Below, piece after piece: positions 10,057-18,352 of a stretch of 64,000 nucleotides of DNA. How positions within the stretch are numbered: the first letter of the stretch is position 1; every line of letters begins with the position of its first letter. This stretch comes from Tropicimonas sediminicola (GTDB lineage Bacteria; Pseudomonadota; Alphaproteobacteria; Rhodobacterales; Rhodobacteraceae). The notes beneath the pieces are model-generated. The model saw only the letters and a list, made by a program, of their open reading frames with translations, was not told the origin of the DNA and searched no databases. The position numbers were made by a program, and so were the translations under genes. The DNA is taken from NCBI RefSeq assembly GCF_900188335.1, contig NZ_FZOY01000002.1, forward strand, positions 496,001-560,000, in the 5' to 3' direction.

Positions 10057-10074
10057 CCCATCCGAACGGATAGG
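10057..10074. promoter_or_regulatory. EPS dyad, copy 3
   Basis: CCCATCC-GAAC-GGATAGG matches the palindrome at 7682-7699 with one base different in the left half-site. It lies in the 115-base gap between the regulator stop (10048) and the Wzz-like gene (10164), the expected promoter zone of the chain-length/polymerase operon. Confidence 0.65.
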
Positions 10075-10091
10075 TCCGACTCCGGATGCGT

Positions 10092-10114
10092 CGCCGCCTA
10101 TCCTTCGGCGGCGC
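10092..10114. promoter_or_regulatory. Extra CCTATCC half-site within a small hairpin
   Basis: A perfect left half-site CCTATCC lies at 10097-10103, 22 bases after the full dyad. The surrounding bases also form a hairpin, CGCCGCC with loop TATCCTTC and arm GGCGGCG. It may be a second regulator contact or a weak transcription stop behind the regulator gene. Confidence 0.35.
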
Positions 10115-10163
10115 AGCATCATTCTGCGCAGGCATGTAGACAAGGCGGCAAAGGAGAGCCGCC

Positions 10164-11663
10164 ATGACCGACTGCACCACCGCCCTGCCCGATGCCCCCG
10201 CCGCCAAGCCGTCGCGGAACTTCTGGATCTTCCGGATGCCGCTGCGCGAGCTGAGCGCTGCGCGGATCTTTCGGGGCGGGCGGCTCAACGATGCAGGCCG
10301 GCTGCCTCGGTACATCTTCATCTTCCTGCTCGGCGCAGCGGTGATCTGGGCCCCCATCGTGGGTTACCTGTCGACAGCCCCGCTGCGCTTCACCTCCACC
10401 ATGTCGCTGATCCTGCCCGGCTCCGGCGCGTCGGCTTCCGTCAACCTCGACCGGATCGGGCAGGCCTCCTCCTTTGCCAACTCGCCCTTCGCCAGCAGCT
10501 CGGTCAGCCCGACGGAGACCTACAAGCGCCTGCTCGCCGCCGACCGCATCCTAGCGGCCGCTGCCGGCAAGGTTGGCATGGCGCGACAGGATTTCGGCAT
10601 GCCGCGGGTCAACCTCGTGGACCAGACGAGCCTGATACATGTCGAGGTCACCGGCAATTCGCCCGAGGACTCGCAGGCGCGCGGCGATGCGCTGCTCGAA
10701 GCCTTCTTCTCCGAGATCGACGCCCTGCGCAGCGACGAGCTGACCGTGCGCGAGGACGGCGGACGCGGCGCACTCGAGGAATACCGCAGCTCGGTTTCCG
10801 CCACCCGCGAGGAAATCAGCCGCCTGCAGCGCGAGACCGGGCTGATCAACGCCAGCCAGTACGAAGACCTCGTGCGCGACACCGACGCCCTGCGCGGCCG
10901 CATTGCCGAGGTCTCGTCGGAACTGAGCGAACGCACGCAGGCGACCGAAGCCCTGCGCGCCACGCTGGGGATCGACCCTCGCGCCGCGGCGGCGACGCTC
11001 AAGCTGCATGCCGACAGCGAGTTCAACACGGTCATCCAGGAGATGAGCCAGCACGCGGCCAGCCTGGCCGAGGCCGAGGGCCGCTACGGTCCCAGCCACC
11101 CTGCCCTCAAGGCCGCGCGCGAAAGCCACGACGCCACCCGGATGCGGGCGCTCGACAAGGCGGTCGAGATCACCGGCCTGTCGGTGACCGAGGTCGCCCG
11201 CCTCGACATGTCGCCCGTCGGTGGCCGCGCCGAACTGCTGGGCCGGCTGGTCGAATACGACAGCGAACGCTCCGGCCAGGCCGCCGAACTGGCGGCGCTG
11301 CAGCAGCAACTGGTCGAGGCAGAGGCCCGGGTGATCGACCTGATCGAGCCCGCCGCGCGCCTCGAGGACCTGCAGCGCGACTTCTCCGTGGCCGAGGCCG
11401 TCTTCGCCTCCACCGCGGCGCGGTCCAAGACCTCCAAGGTCGATCTCTTCGCCTCCTATCCGCTGGTGCAGGTGCTCGAGAACCCCTCGCTGCCCACCGA
11501 CCCGACCTCGCCCAAGCGGGTGCTCGCCGTTGCGGCCGGCATCGCGGCGACCATGATGCTGCTCTTCGGCCTGATCCTCGGCTGGGTCCGCGCCCGCCTG
11601 ATCTCGCGGCTGCTGGCCGACGGCAAGGCCACCGCGCCAGCGGCGGCGCAGGCCGCGGCATGA
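10164..11663 (+). CDS. Wzz/GumC-like polysaccharide chain-length protein
   Basis: A 499-residue inner-membrane polysaccharide co-polymerase. One transmembrane helix at about residues 50-70 and another near 453-475 bracket a long periplasmic region rich in coiled coil. It ends soon after the second helix and has no Walker motif or tyrosine-rich tail, so it lacks the fused tyrosine autokinase of ExoP/Wzc proteins. The motif PTDPTSPKRVL before the second helix corresponds to the usual Pro-rich Wzz motif. It overlaps the polymerase gene by four bases (ATGA) and sits behind the dyad at 10057. Confidence 0.88.
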   Translation: MTDCTTALPDAPAAKPSRNFWIFRMPLRELSAARIFRGGRLNDAGRLPRYIFIFLLGAAVIWAPIVGYLSTAPLRFTSTMSLILPGSGASASVNLDRIGQASSFANSPFASSSVSPTETYKRLLAADRILAAAAGKVGMARQDFGMPRVNLVDQTSLIHVEVTGNSPEDSQARGDALLEAFFSEIDALRSDELTVREDGGRGALEEYRSSVSATREEISRLQRETGLINASQYEDLVRDTDALRGRIAEVSSELSERTQATEALRATLGIDPRAAAATLKLHADSEFNTVIQEMSQHAASLAEAEGRYGPSHPALKAARESHDATRMRALDKAVEITGLSVTEVARLDMSPVGGRAELLGRLVEYDSERSGQAAELAALQQQLVEAEARVIDLIEPAARLEDLQRDFSVAEAVFASTAARSKTSKVDLFASYPLVQVLENPSLPTDPTSPKRVLAVAAGIAATMMLLFGLILGWVRARLISRLLADGKATAPAAAQAAA

Positions 11664-12982
11664 GCGACGCCCCCGCCAAGCTGCGCCCGGCCAACCCGGC
11701 CGAGGCGATGGTTCTCAAGACCCTCGCCTGGACCTGGCCCTTCTACTTCATCGGCGCGCTTTACGTGGTCGGGCCGGTGCTGGCCTGGACGCTTGGCGGC
11801 CTCGCGCTCCTCTCGCTATACCTCGGCCCGGCCATCCGGCCGGACCTGCGGGCGACCGGAACGATCCCGCCGGTGGTCTGGGCCTGGATTCTCGGCATGC
11901 TGGTCATGCTGGTCGCGCTCTGGGTCGGCCATGTCGACTGGGGGCTCGGCCTCAAGAAGACCATCAAGTCGAGCATCGGCTGGGCCAAGGGCTGGGCATT
12001 GCTCGCGCTGTTCCCGCTGATCGGAGCGGTGCTGCCGATCCGCCGCGAGATCCTCGCGCGCGGCCAGTGCATCGTCGGCCTGTGGACGCTGGCGCTGCTG
12101 CCCATCCTCGCCGTGGCCCCCTACATCGGCCTGCCGGAGAAGATCTTCACCTCGCCCTTCAAGGCCGTCGGCGGCCCGGGCCCGGAATATTTCAGCGTCT
12201 ACTTCTTCACCTACGACCCCTCGAGCTGGACGCCGCGCTGGCAGTTCTTCGCCCCCTGGTCGCCCTTTGCCGCGCTGCTCGGCGTGGTGATGGTGCTGTT
12301 CGCCCTGGAGGAAAAGGACCGCCGCTGGCGGGCCGCCGGCATCGCTGCCGGCATCGCGATGATCCTGATGTCGAAATCCCGCATGGGCCTTGTCGGCCTC
12401 GTGGCGTGCACCATCGGGCCGCGGATGCTGCCGCTGATCCTGCGCGGCTGGGCCTGGCAGATCGTTGCGCTGATCACCGCCTCGCTGGCGGTCATCGGGC
12501 CGGCGCTCCTTCAGGGGTTCAAGGATGGCGTCGCCGCCTTCAAGGGCGCGCGGGCCGACAGCACCCGGGTTCGCGAAACACTTCAACGTATCGCCGGAGA
12601 GCGTTGGCAGAACGAGGCTTTCTGGTTCGGCCACGGCACCGTGCAACCCGGTCCGCACCTCGTGGAATACATGCCGATCGGCAGCCACCATACCTGGTGG
12701 GGCCTGCTGTTCGTGAAGGGGCTCGTGGGCTTTCTGGCGATGCTCGTGCCGCTGCTCTGGCAGACCTGCCTCGCCCTGCTCGACGCCGCCCGCAATCCGC
12801 GCGGACGCCTGCCGCTCGGCATCGTCATGACGCTGGTCCTGCTGTCGATGGGAGAGAACATCGAGATCGAGGCCTACATGATGTGGCCGGGCCTGATGGT
12901 TCTCGGCCTGCACGCGCGGGAGCTGGCCGATGAGCAGATGGAGCGCATGAAGCAACGCACTCTTCAGGCCCGGGCCGCCTGA
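11660..12982 (+). CDS. Wzy-like polysaccharide polymerase / O-antigen ligase-family membrane protein
   Basis: A 440-residue polytopic inner-membrane protein with about ten hydrophobic segments and a larger soluble loop (about residues 285-340) that contains GHGTVQPGPHL and GSHHTWW. This organisation is typical of the O-antigen polymerase/ligase superfamily, which joins lipid-linked repeat units in the periplasm. Sequence conservation in the family is low, so the assignment rests on topology and on the neighbouring Wzz-like gene. Its 3' end overlaps the convergent sulfotransferase gene by 19 bases. Confidence 0.8.
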   Translation: MSDAPAKLRPANPAEAMVLKTLAWTWPFYFIGALYVVGPVLAWTLGGLALLSLYLGPAIRPDLRATGTIPPVVWAWILGMLVMLVALWVGHVDWGLGLKKTIKSSIGWAKGWALLALFPLIGAVLPIRREILARGQCIVGLWTLALLPILAVAPYIGLPEKIFTSPFKAVGGPGPEYFSVYFFTYDPSSWTPRWQFFAPWSPFAALLGVVMVLFALEEKDRRWRAAGIAAGIAMILMSKSRMGLVGLVACTIGPRMLPLILRGWAWQIVALITASLAVIGPALLQGFKDGVAAFKGARADSTRVRETLQRIAGERWQNEAFWFGHGTVQPGPHLVEYMPIGSHHTWWGLLFVKGLVGFLAMLVPLLWQTCLALLDAARNPRGRLPLGIVMTLVLLSMGENIEIEAYMMWPGLMVLGLHARELADEQMERMKQRTLQARAA

Positions 12983-13920
12983 TCCGGGCGCCAGTGGCTC
13001 AGGTCACGCCCGAACCGCTCCTCCAGCCACGCGATGTCCTCCTCCAGCTCGGCAGCCAGCCGACGCGCGACGTGTGGGTCGAGCGTCGGGCGTTTTCCCG
13101 CATTGAGACGATCGAGCGCTGCGCGGATCCGGCGGCGCCCGCCCTTGGGAACCAGGCGCGACACCGCCTTTACGCCCGCGCCCGGGTGGGACAGCATCCG
13201 CCGAAGCGCAGGGCTCCGCGCCGTGGTCGCGACGGCTGAGGCCTGGTTGGTCCTCGCAGCCAGCTCATCGGCCGGAAAGGGCGGGATCCCCAGGAAATCG
13301 GACAATGTCGAGAGGAAGCCTGCGGGATCGGCCTCCATGTCATCATGGAACAGCACGCAGAGCCGCTCGCGCGGAATGACCGCCTCGAAACGGCGCAGGG
13401 TCTCGGCGTATCGGCTGCCGCTGGCGTAGCCACAAAAGGGGGACCAGCCGGCCGCGAGGCGGGACGGCTCGTCGGCGAGCGCCTGTCCGAAGTCCGACGT
13501 CGTCTCCAGCCCGTCGCGCACATGGTGGGCGAACTGGGAGAACGCGCGCGCCACAGGATCGCGGAGAACCAGCAGCACCTTGATCTCGGGCGACCATTCG
13601 GCAATCCGCCCCGCGGCCTCCGGCACCAGGGCATAAACGGGCGATGCCTCGCCGCGCAATTTCCCATGGGCGTCACGAAAGAGGGCCTGGTAGGCGGAAG
13701 GATCGGTCACGATGGTCGAGAAATAGTCCGGGTCGAAGGGTCCGGAAGCGGGCCGTGGATCGCTCCCGGCAAAGGCGAAAAAGCCCGGCTCCTTCGAGCC
13801 GGGCATGAAGGTGGATGGATGGCGCGACAGGGCGGCCCAGAGTGCAGTCGTTCCTGCTTTCGGCCAGCCGGCTACCACGAAGTCGGGGCCGGTCTTACCT
13901 GCCGCGCCTCCGCCGGTCAT
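12964..13920 (-). CDS. Sulfotransferase of the EPS locus
   Basis: A 318-residue PAPS-dependent sulfotransferase-family protein. The 5'-phosphosulfate loop is seen as VVAGWPKAGTTALWAALSRH near the N-terminus, and the 3'-phosphate-binding block as VLLVLRDPVARAFSQFAHH. It is the last gene of the minus-strand wzx/glycosyltransferase operon; its start overlaps the preceding glycosyltransferase stop by ATGA. It probably sulfates a sugar of the exopolysaccharide or a precursor. The acceptor cannot be told from sequence. Confidence 0.88.
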   Translation of the reverse strand: MTGGGAAGKTGPDFVVAGWPKAGTTALWAALSRHPSTFMPGSKEPGFFAFAGSDPRPASGPFDPDYFSTIVTDPSAYQALFRDAHGKLRGEASPVYALVPEAAGRIAEWSPEIKVLLVLRDPVARAFSQFAHHVRDGLETTSDFGQALADEPSRLAAGWSPFCGYASGSRYAETLRRFEAVIPRERLCVLFHDDMEADPAGFLSTLSDFLGIPPFPADELAARTNQASAVATTARSPALRRMLSHPGAGVKAVSRLVPKGGRRRIRAALDRLNAGKRPTLDPHVARRLAAELEEDIAWLEERFGRDLSHWRPDQAARA

Positions 13921-14936
13921 GCTGCGTCTCGCGAGTGGTGGTGACCGGCGATCTTGTTCAGAAGCTTGGCCCAGAGTTCGGGCGTGGTCCGTTGGACATC
14001 GGCCGCGGAGATGCGGCCCCAGGCGATGCCGATATGCAGCGCCGGACCGGTCTTGCAGGCGGTTTCGATCGCCTCCCGCCAGGCTTCGACGGTGCCACCC
14101 GCGACCGCGCGGGCGCCGCCCTCGATGTGATCCTGCAGCCCGTCGACCTGCGCCACCAGCAGCGCGCGACCCGCGGCCCGCGCCTCGAGCGCAACCAGCC
14201 CGTAGGCTTCCCAGCGGGAGGGCATCGCGACCATGTCGAGCTTCGCCATCTCCGCGGCGGGGGTGCTGCTGTAGCCGTGGAAGGAGATCCGGCTGTCGCC
14301 GCTGGCAAGCTCCTCCAGCGCGGCCCGGTCCGCCCCCTCTCCGATCAGCCGCAGGCGCAGGTCGGGATCGGCGGTCTCGCGGAAGGCGCGGATCAGGGTG
14401 TCGAACCCCTTTTGCTCGTCAAAGCGGCCGATGGCGCCGATGATGCGCGGCGCGCCATAGCGCCCAGGCAGGGCAAGAAACGGCGCGAGATCGACGCAGG
14501 ACGGGATCACGGCAAGGGCCTCTTCGCGGACCAGCCCGCGCTCGGCCAGCCAGCGCCCCTGCCCCTCGCTCACCGCGATCACGCGGTCGAAAAGCGAATA
14601 GGCCGTGCGCAGCAGAGCGAAGAACCGGGTGCGGTGGCGCACCTTCAGGCCGGTGAAAGCGCCGGTGTAGCTGTGCTCGACGTGGATCAATGTGCGGTCG
14701 GCATAGCGGGCCCGCAGACCGACCAGCATGGGCAGGTTGCGCCAGCTCACCGACAGGTGGGAAACGATGATCTCCTCGTCGAGTTGCGGTGCCGCGAGGC
14801 GCCCGCGGGCCACGACCTGCACCCGGTGGCTGCCAAGCCGTGCCATCTCGGGGTTGGTCTCGATGAAGTCCAGCATCCGCATCACGCCGCCGGCGGTGGT
14901 ATCGTCAACAAGGTGAACAATGGTCTTGGGGCTCAT
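13917..14936 (-). CDS. GT4-family glycosyltransferase
   Basis: A 339-residue GT-B-fold glycosyltransferase. The C-terminal half has the glycosyltransferase group 1 pattern: IIGAIGRFDEQKGFDTLIRA, then LIGEGADRAALEEL, ISFHGYSS, and the EAYGLVALEARAAG donor-binding region with the ExxxxxxxE acid pair. The N-terminal acceptor domain begins KTIVHLVDDTTAGGVMR. The start at 14936 has a near-perfect AAGGAGGA ribosome-binding site. It lies in the wzx-GT2-GT2-GT4-sulfotransferase operon and likely adds one sugar to the lipid-linked repeat unit. Confidence 0.92.
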   Translation of the reverse strand: MSPKTIVHLVDDTTAGGVMRMLDFIETNPEMARLGSHRVQVVARGRLAAPQLDEEIIVSHLSVSWRNLPMLVGLRARYADRTLIHVEHSYTGAFTGLKVRHRTRFFALLRTAYSLFDRVIAVSEGQGRWLAERGLVREEALAVIPSCVDLAPFLALPGRYGAPRIIGAIGRFDEQKGFDTLIRAFRETADPDLRLRLIGEGADRAALEELASGDSRISFHGYSSTPAAEMAKLDMVAMPSRWEAYGLVALEARAAGRALLVAQVDGLQDHIEGGARAVAGGTVEAWREAIETACKTGPALHIGIAWGRISAADVQRTTPELWAKLLNKIAGHHHSRDAA

Positions 14937-14950
14937 GATCTATTCCTCCT

Positions 14951-15949
14951 TCAAAGGGTTTGGTCGGAGGTCGCGGTGCGACCCGAAACAGCGTTGCGCA
15001 GGGACTGGAACCGGTCGGCCCCCAGAGCGCCGAGCGCCAGCGCGGCGGCGAATGTCGTTGCGCTCTTGGCGGGTTCTTCCCAGAGCGGGCGGCGCGAGCT
15101 CTGGAAGCTGCGCCGGGCGAGCGTCGCGGCCGCGGCGGCATCGCCGTCGCTGATCGCGCGGCGGCAGAGGTAGCGCAGCTGGTAGGCGCGCGCGGCCGGG
15201 GTGTGGCGCTCGAAGAAGCCGGGCGCCAGCGGGGTCAGCTTTTCTACCAGCCGCTCCCAGGCGCGGAACTGGGCCTCGACGCCGGCGGAAAGGCCGCCGG
15301 AGTTGATCCGGTAGAGCGTCAGGTCGCCCCGGATCCCCTCGAAGGCCCAGTCGGTGGTCAGCGCCATGCGCAGCCAGCATTCGATGTCCTCGGACTGGCG
15401 GAAGCTCTCGTCGAACCACCAGTCGCGGATGAACTCGCCGGCCGGGCGCCAGGCGATCGCGTCGAGCGCGGCGCGGCGGATCACCGGGGCGGAGCCATTG
15501 CCGACCGGGTTGCGGCGAAAGATGTGGGCGGCGTCAATGTTGGTCAGGCGCGGCGTCTGGCTGAGACCGAGCGGGAGGCCAGCCTCGTCGATCATCGCCG
15601 AGGCGCTGTAGCTCACACCGACCTCCGGGCGCGCGTCGAGGTGCCGGACATGGCGCTCCAGCTTGGTCGGATGCCACAGGTCGTCGCTGTCGCAGAAGCC
15701 CACCAGTTCGCCCCGGGCGGCCGCGATGCCGCTGTTTCGCGCCCCGGCAAGACCACGGTTCGCCTGTTCGACGATCCGCAGGCGGTCGCAGTCGAAGCTC
15801 TGGGCGATCTCTAGCGTCTCGTCGGTCGAGCCGTCGTCCACCAGAACGATCTCGTAGTCGGCGAAGGTCTGGGCGCGCAGCGACTGCAGGGTCGCGGGCA
15901 GCGTTGCGGCGACGTTGTAGGCGGGGACGACGATGGAGGCCTTGGGCAT
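14951..15949 (-). CDS. GT2-family glycosyltransferase
   Basis: A 332-residue GT-A-fold inverting glycosyltransferase. It starts PKASIVVPAYNVAATLPATL, followed by VLVDDGSTDETLEIA and the metal-binding site in GFCDSDDLWHPTKLERH. The ATG at 15949 has AGGA upstream and begins directly at the catalytic domain. An in-frame ATG at 15976 would overlap the preceding gene and is less likely. A C-terminal cysteine-poor helical region follows. It is the third gene of the minus-strand EPS operon. Confidence 0.92.
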   Translation of the reverse strand: MPKASIVVPAYNVAATLPATLQSLRAQTFADYEIVLVDDGSTDETLEIAQSFDCDRLRIVEQANRGLAGARNSGIAAARGELVGFCDSDDLWHPTKLERHVRHLDARPEVGVSYSASAMIDEAGLPLGLSQTPRLTNIDAAHIFRRNPVGNGSAPVIRRAALDAIAWRPAGEFIRDWWFDESFRQSEDIECWLRMALTTDWAFEGIRGDLTLYRINSGGLSAGVEAQFRAWERLVEKLTPLAPGFFERHTPAARAYQLRYLCRRAISDGDAAAAATLARRSFQSSRRPLWEEPAKSATTFAAALALGALGADRFQSLRNAVSGRTATSDQTL

Positions 15950-15965
15950 CGGAAGGTCCTTTCGG

Positions 15966-16889
15966 TCAGCGGGCAAAGAGGGTGCGGGAGAGCTGCCGCG
16001 GCAGCACCGGGGAGAGCGCGGCGGCGAGCGCGGTCAGGGCGCCGCGGCGGGGGTCGGAGAAGAAACCGGCGGGGCTGGTGCAGATGCCGGAGAGCGCAAG
16101 GCGCAGCGGCAGCACCCGGCCGGATTGCAGGCGCAGCGCCCGGCGGGCGAGATAGCGCAGGTGCACCGCCTCGTGCCGCGCCGCAGGCACCGCGCCGAAG
16201 CGGCGGGCGGTGGCCAGGGCGGCGGCGCGGCCCTGGCGCATCCGCTCGAGATCGGCAGAGAGGCCGGTGGGGCTGGCCCGATACCAGACCAGCAGATCCT
16301 GAACGCCGCCAAGGCGATAGCCCTGGCCGACCAGCCGGATCAGCCATTCCAGGTCCTCGTTATGGACCATGTCCTCGTCGAACCCGCCGGTGGCCGCAAA
16401 GACGTCGCGACGGACCGTGAGGTTGGACATCGTGCAGACCGGGTTCTCGCCGAGCAGGTCGTCGATCCCCAGCGGGGACGCGGGCACGGTCGAGAAGACC
16501 CGGGCCGCGTCCGGCGCGGCATCGAAAAAGGCGATGCGGGCGAAGCAGGCGTCGTGGTCGCTGGCAACGCAGGCGGCATGGGTGCGGGCGAGCTTCTCGG
16601 TCGACCAGATGTCGTCGGCATCGAGAAAGGCGATCCAGTGGCCGCGGGCCAGTTCCAGCGCGGCATGGTTGCGCGCGGCGCTCGGTCCCTTGCCCGGGTT
16701 GGCGATGCGGCGGATGCGCGGGTCGGTCTCGGCGATGCGGTCGATCAGAGCCGCGGTCCCGTCGGTCGAGCCATCGTCGACGCAGATCGCCTCCCAGTCG
16801 GTCAGGGTCTGGGCCGACAGGCTGGCCAGGGTCTCCGGCAGGGTATCGGCCGCGTTGTAGCAGGGGATGACAACGGTGAAGAGCGGCAT
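15966..16889 (-). CDS. GT2-family glycosyltransferase
   Basis: A 307-residue GT-A-fold glycosyltransferase related to its downstream neighbour. It has FTVVIPCYNAADTLPETLAS, CVDDGSTDGTAALIDRI, and the metal site in AFLDADDIWSTEKLART. The family signature EDLEWLIRLVGQGYRLG follows in the middle. The start at 16889 follows the flippase stop by three bases. The two adjacent GT2 genes have similar N-terminal halves and may derive from a duplication. Confidence 0.92.
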   Translation of the reverse strand: MPLFTVVIPCYNAADTLPETLASLSAQTLTDWEAICVDDGSTDGTAALIDRIAETDPRIRRIANPGKGPSAARNHAALELARGHWIAFLDADDIWSTEKLARTHAACVASDHDACFARIAFFDAAPDAARVFSTVPASPLGIDDLLGENPVCTMSNLTVRRDVFAATGGFDEDMVHNEDLEWLIRLVGQGYRLGGVQDLLVWYRASPTGLSADLERMRQGRAAALATARRFGAVPAARHEAVHLRYLARRALRLQSGRVLPLRLALSGICTSPAGFFSDPRRGALTALAAALSPVLPRQLSRTLFAR

Positions 16890-16892
16890 CGA

Positions 16893-18137
16893 TCAGGCCT
16901 CCGACAGGGCAGGTTTGCGGGCGCCGACGAACGGCAGCGCGGCGGCGACGAGCTGGGTGAAGGTGGCAACGAGGAGGTAGCCCCAGGCCAGCGCCATCAG
17001 CCCGTGCGGCGCCATCAGGACGGTGTTGACGATCAGCGCGAGGGTCATGACCAGGGTCGCGGCAAACTCGATCTCGGGGCGGTTGTCGGCCCGGAGCCAC
17101 TGCGCCGTCGCCGCCCAGATCACGCCGGGGATCGCCGCGAGGCAGAGGATCGAGACAACCCCGCTCAGGTCCTGCCAGTCCGGGCCGAACAGGAGCGGCA
17201 CGTAGAGCGGCGCGGCGAGCGACTGGAGCACCACCATCGGGACGATGACCGAGAGCGCCATGATCAGCGCACGCTGGAGCGAGGAGGCACGATCGTCGCT
17301 GGCACAAAGGTGGGGGAAGAGCACGTTGGCAAAGGCCATCGCGAAGGAGTTGGCAAGCCCGAGGCCGGCGTTGAAGGCCATGAAGTAGAGCCCCAGGATC
17401 TCGGCCCCCATCAGCACGCCGACCAGCAGCTTGTCGGCCTGAAGACGCAGCGCCTTGACGACCTCGACCCCGAGCACGGCCCAGCCGTAGGTGACGAAGG
17501 GGCGCAGCGGCGCGAGCGGCTGGGTGGTGTCGGGCGACCAGGGGCGCAGGCGGCGCACCGCGATCAGCCAGATCGGCGCCGACAGCAGGCGCGGCAGGAC
17601 GAGGGCCAGCGGCCCCGGCCAGACGATCGCCAGAGCGACACAGGCGACATTCGCGCCGACGATCTGCCCGGCGGAAATGGCGGCGGTCTGCTGCAGCTTG
17701 CCTTCGCGCATCGCGAGGGCGACCTGCACCAGGCCGGCCGGCATGAAGAGGTACTCGGCTGCGAGGATCACGATCAGCATCGGGATCACCGCGCTGCCGC
17801 TGACGGCGAAGAACACCGCGGCGACGGCGCATTGCAGGGCGAAAAGGCCAAGGCACCATGCCCAGAAGATGCGCTGCGCGGTCCGGCAGGTGCTCTCCAG
17901 AGTGGCAGCGGGCGCGGCGATGATACGCTGGACGGCGCCGTTCTCGGTCAGGGACTTGAGAATGTCGGAGGTGGCGAGCGCGGCAGCGGCAAGACCGATC
18001 GCCTCGGCCTCCATGGTGCGGGCGACGGCGACCACGACGAACAGGCGCGAGGCTTTCGCGGCGACCTCGGACACGGAATACGCCAGCAGGTCGCGGGCGA
18101 AGGGGCCGAGCCGGGCGATATGGTCTTGCAAAGTCAT
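16893..18137 (-). CDS. Wzx-like polysaccharide flippase
   Basis: A 414-residue polytopic membrane protein of the MOP/oligosaccharidyl-lipid flippase superfamily, with about twelve hydrophobic segments. It would move the finished lipid-linked repeat unit across the inner membrane. The ATG at 18137 begins MTLQDHIARLG, with GAGGACAGG about a dozen bases upstream; a GTG at 18170 in frame is possible. It is the first gene of the minus-strand EPS operon. Its promoter must lie in the region shared with the divergent export gene, where two dyads occur. Confidence 0.88.
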   Translation of the reverse strand: MTLQDHIARLGPFARDLLAYSVSEVAAKASRLFVVVAVARTMEAEAIGLAAAALATSDILKSLTENGAVQRIIAAPAATLESTCRTAQRIFWAWCLGLFALQCAVAAVFFAVSGSAVIPMLIVILAAEYLFMPAGLVQVALAMREGKLQQTAAISAGQIVGANVACVALAIVWPGPLALVLPRLLSAPIWLIAVRRLRPWSPDTTQPLAPLRPFVTYGWAVLGVEVVKALRLQADKLLVGVLMGAEILGLYFMAFNAGLGLANSFAMAFANVLFPHLCASDDRASSLQRALIMALSVIVPMVVLQSLAAPLYVPLLFGPDWQDLSGVVSILCLAAIPGVIWAATAQWLRADNRPEIEFAATLVMTLALIVNTVLMAPHGLMALAWGYLLVATFTQLVAAALPFVGARKPALSEA

Positions 18138-18258
18138 GCGGTTTGAAACCTGTCCTCGATCTGCCGCCACGTTGACGACCGGTGAGGACTGTCTAAACCG
18201 TGGCGGGTCGCGATGCGCGGACGCCGACGGACACGTCGATGTCCAGCCCGGACAGGCT

Positions 18259-18276
18259 CCTATCCCTTCGGATAGG
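18259..18276. promoter_or_regulatory. EPS dyad, copy 4
   Basis: CCTATCC-CTTC-GGATAGG has both 7-base half-sites identical to the palindrome at 7682-7699, with only the 4-base centre different. It sits between the divergent flippase operon (start 18137, minus) and the export lipoprotein gene (start 18353, plus), so one site could control both. Confidence 0.7.
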
Positions 18277-18294
18277 CCGGACCCTGCGGATAGA
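18277..18294. promoter_or_regulatory. Adjacent degenerate EPS dyad, copy 5
   Basis: The 18 bases abutting copy 4 read CCGGACC-CTGC-GGATAGA. The right half-site matches at 6 of 7 and the left at 4 of 7, in the same phase and length. This looks like a weaker tandem site for cooperative binding. Confidence 0.4.
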
Positions 18295-18352
18295 CTTGGC
18301 CCGCCGCAGGGACTATCGTGCCCACAAGGACAGAGCAGAAGACGAAAAAAAC

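Noticed and set aside
15933-18146. A 737-codon plus-strand frame opposite the GT2 and wzx genes
   Set aside because: It is antisense to two recognisable EPS genes and extends over their junction.
18200-18352. A longer start for the polysaccharide export protein
   Set aside because: It would bury the lipoprotein signal and include the dyad operators in the coding region.
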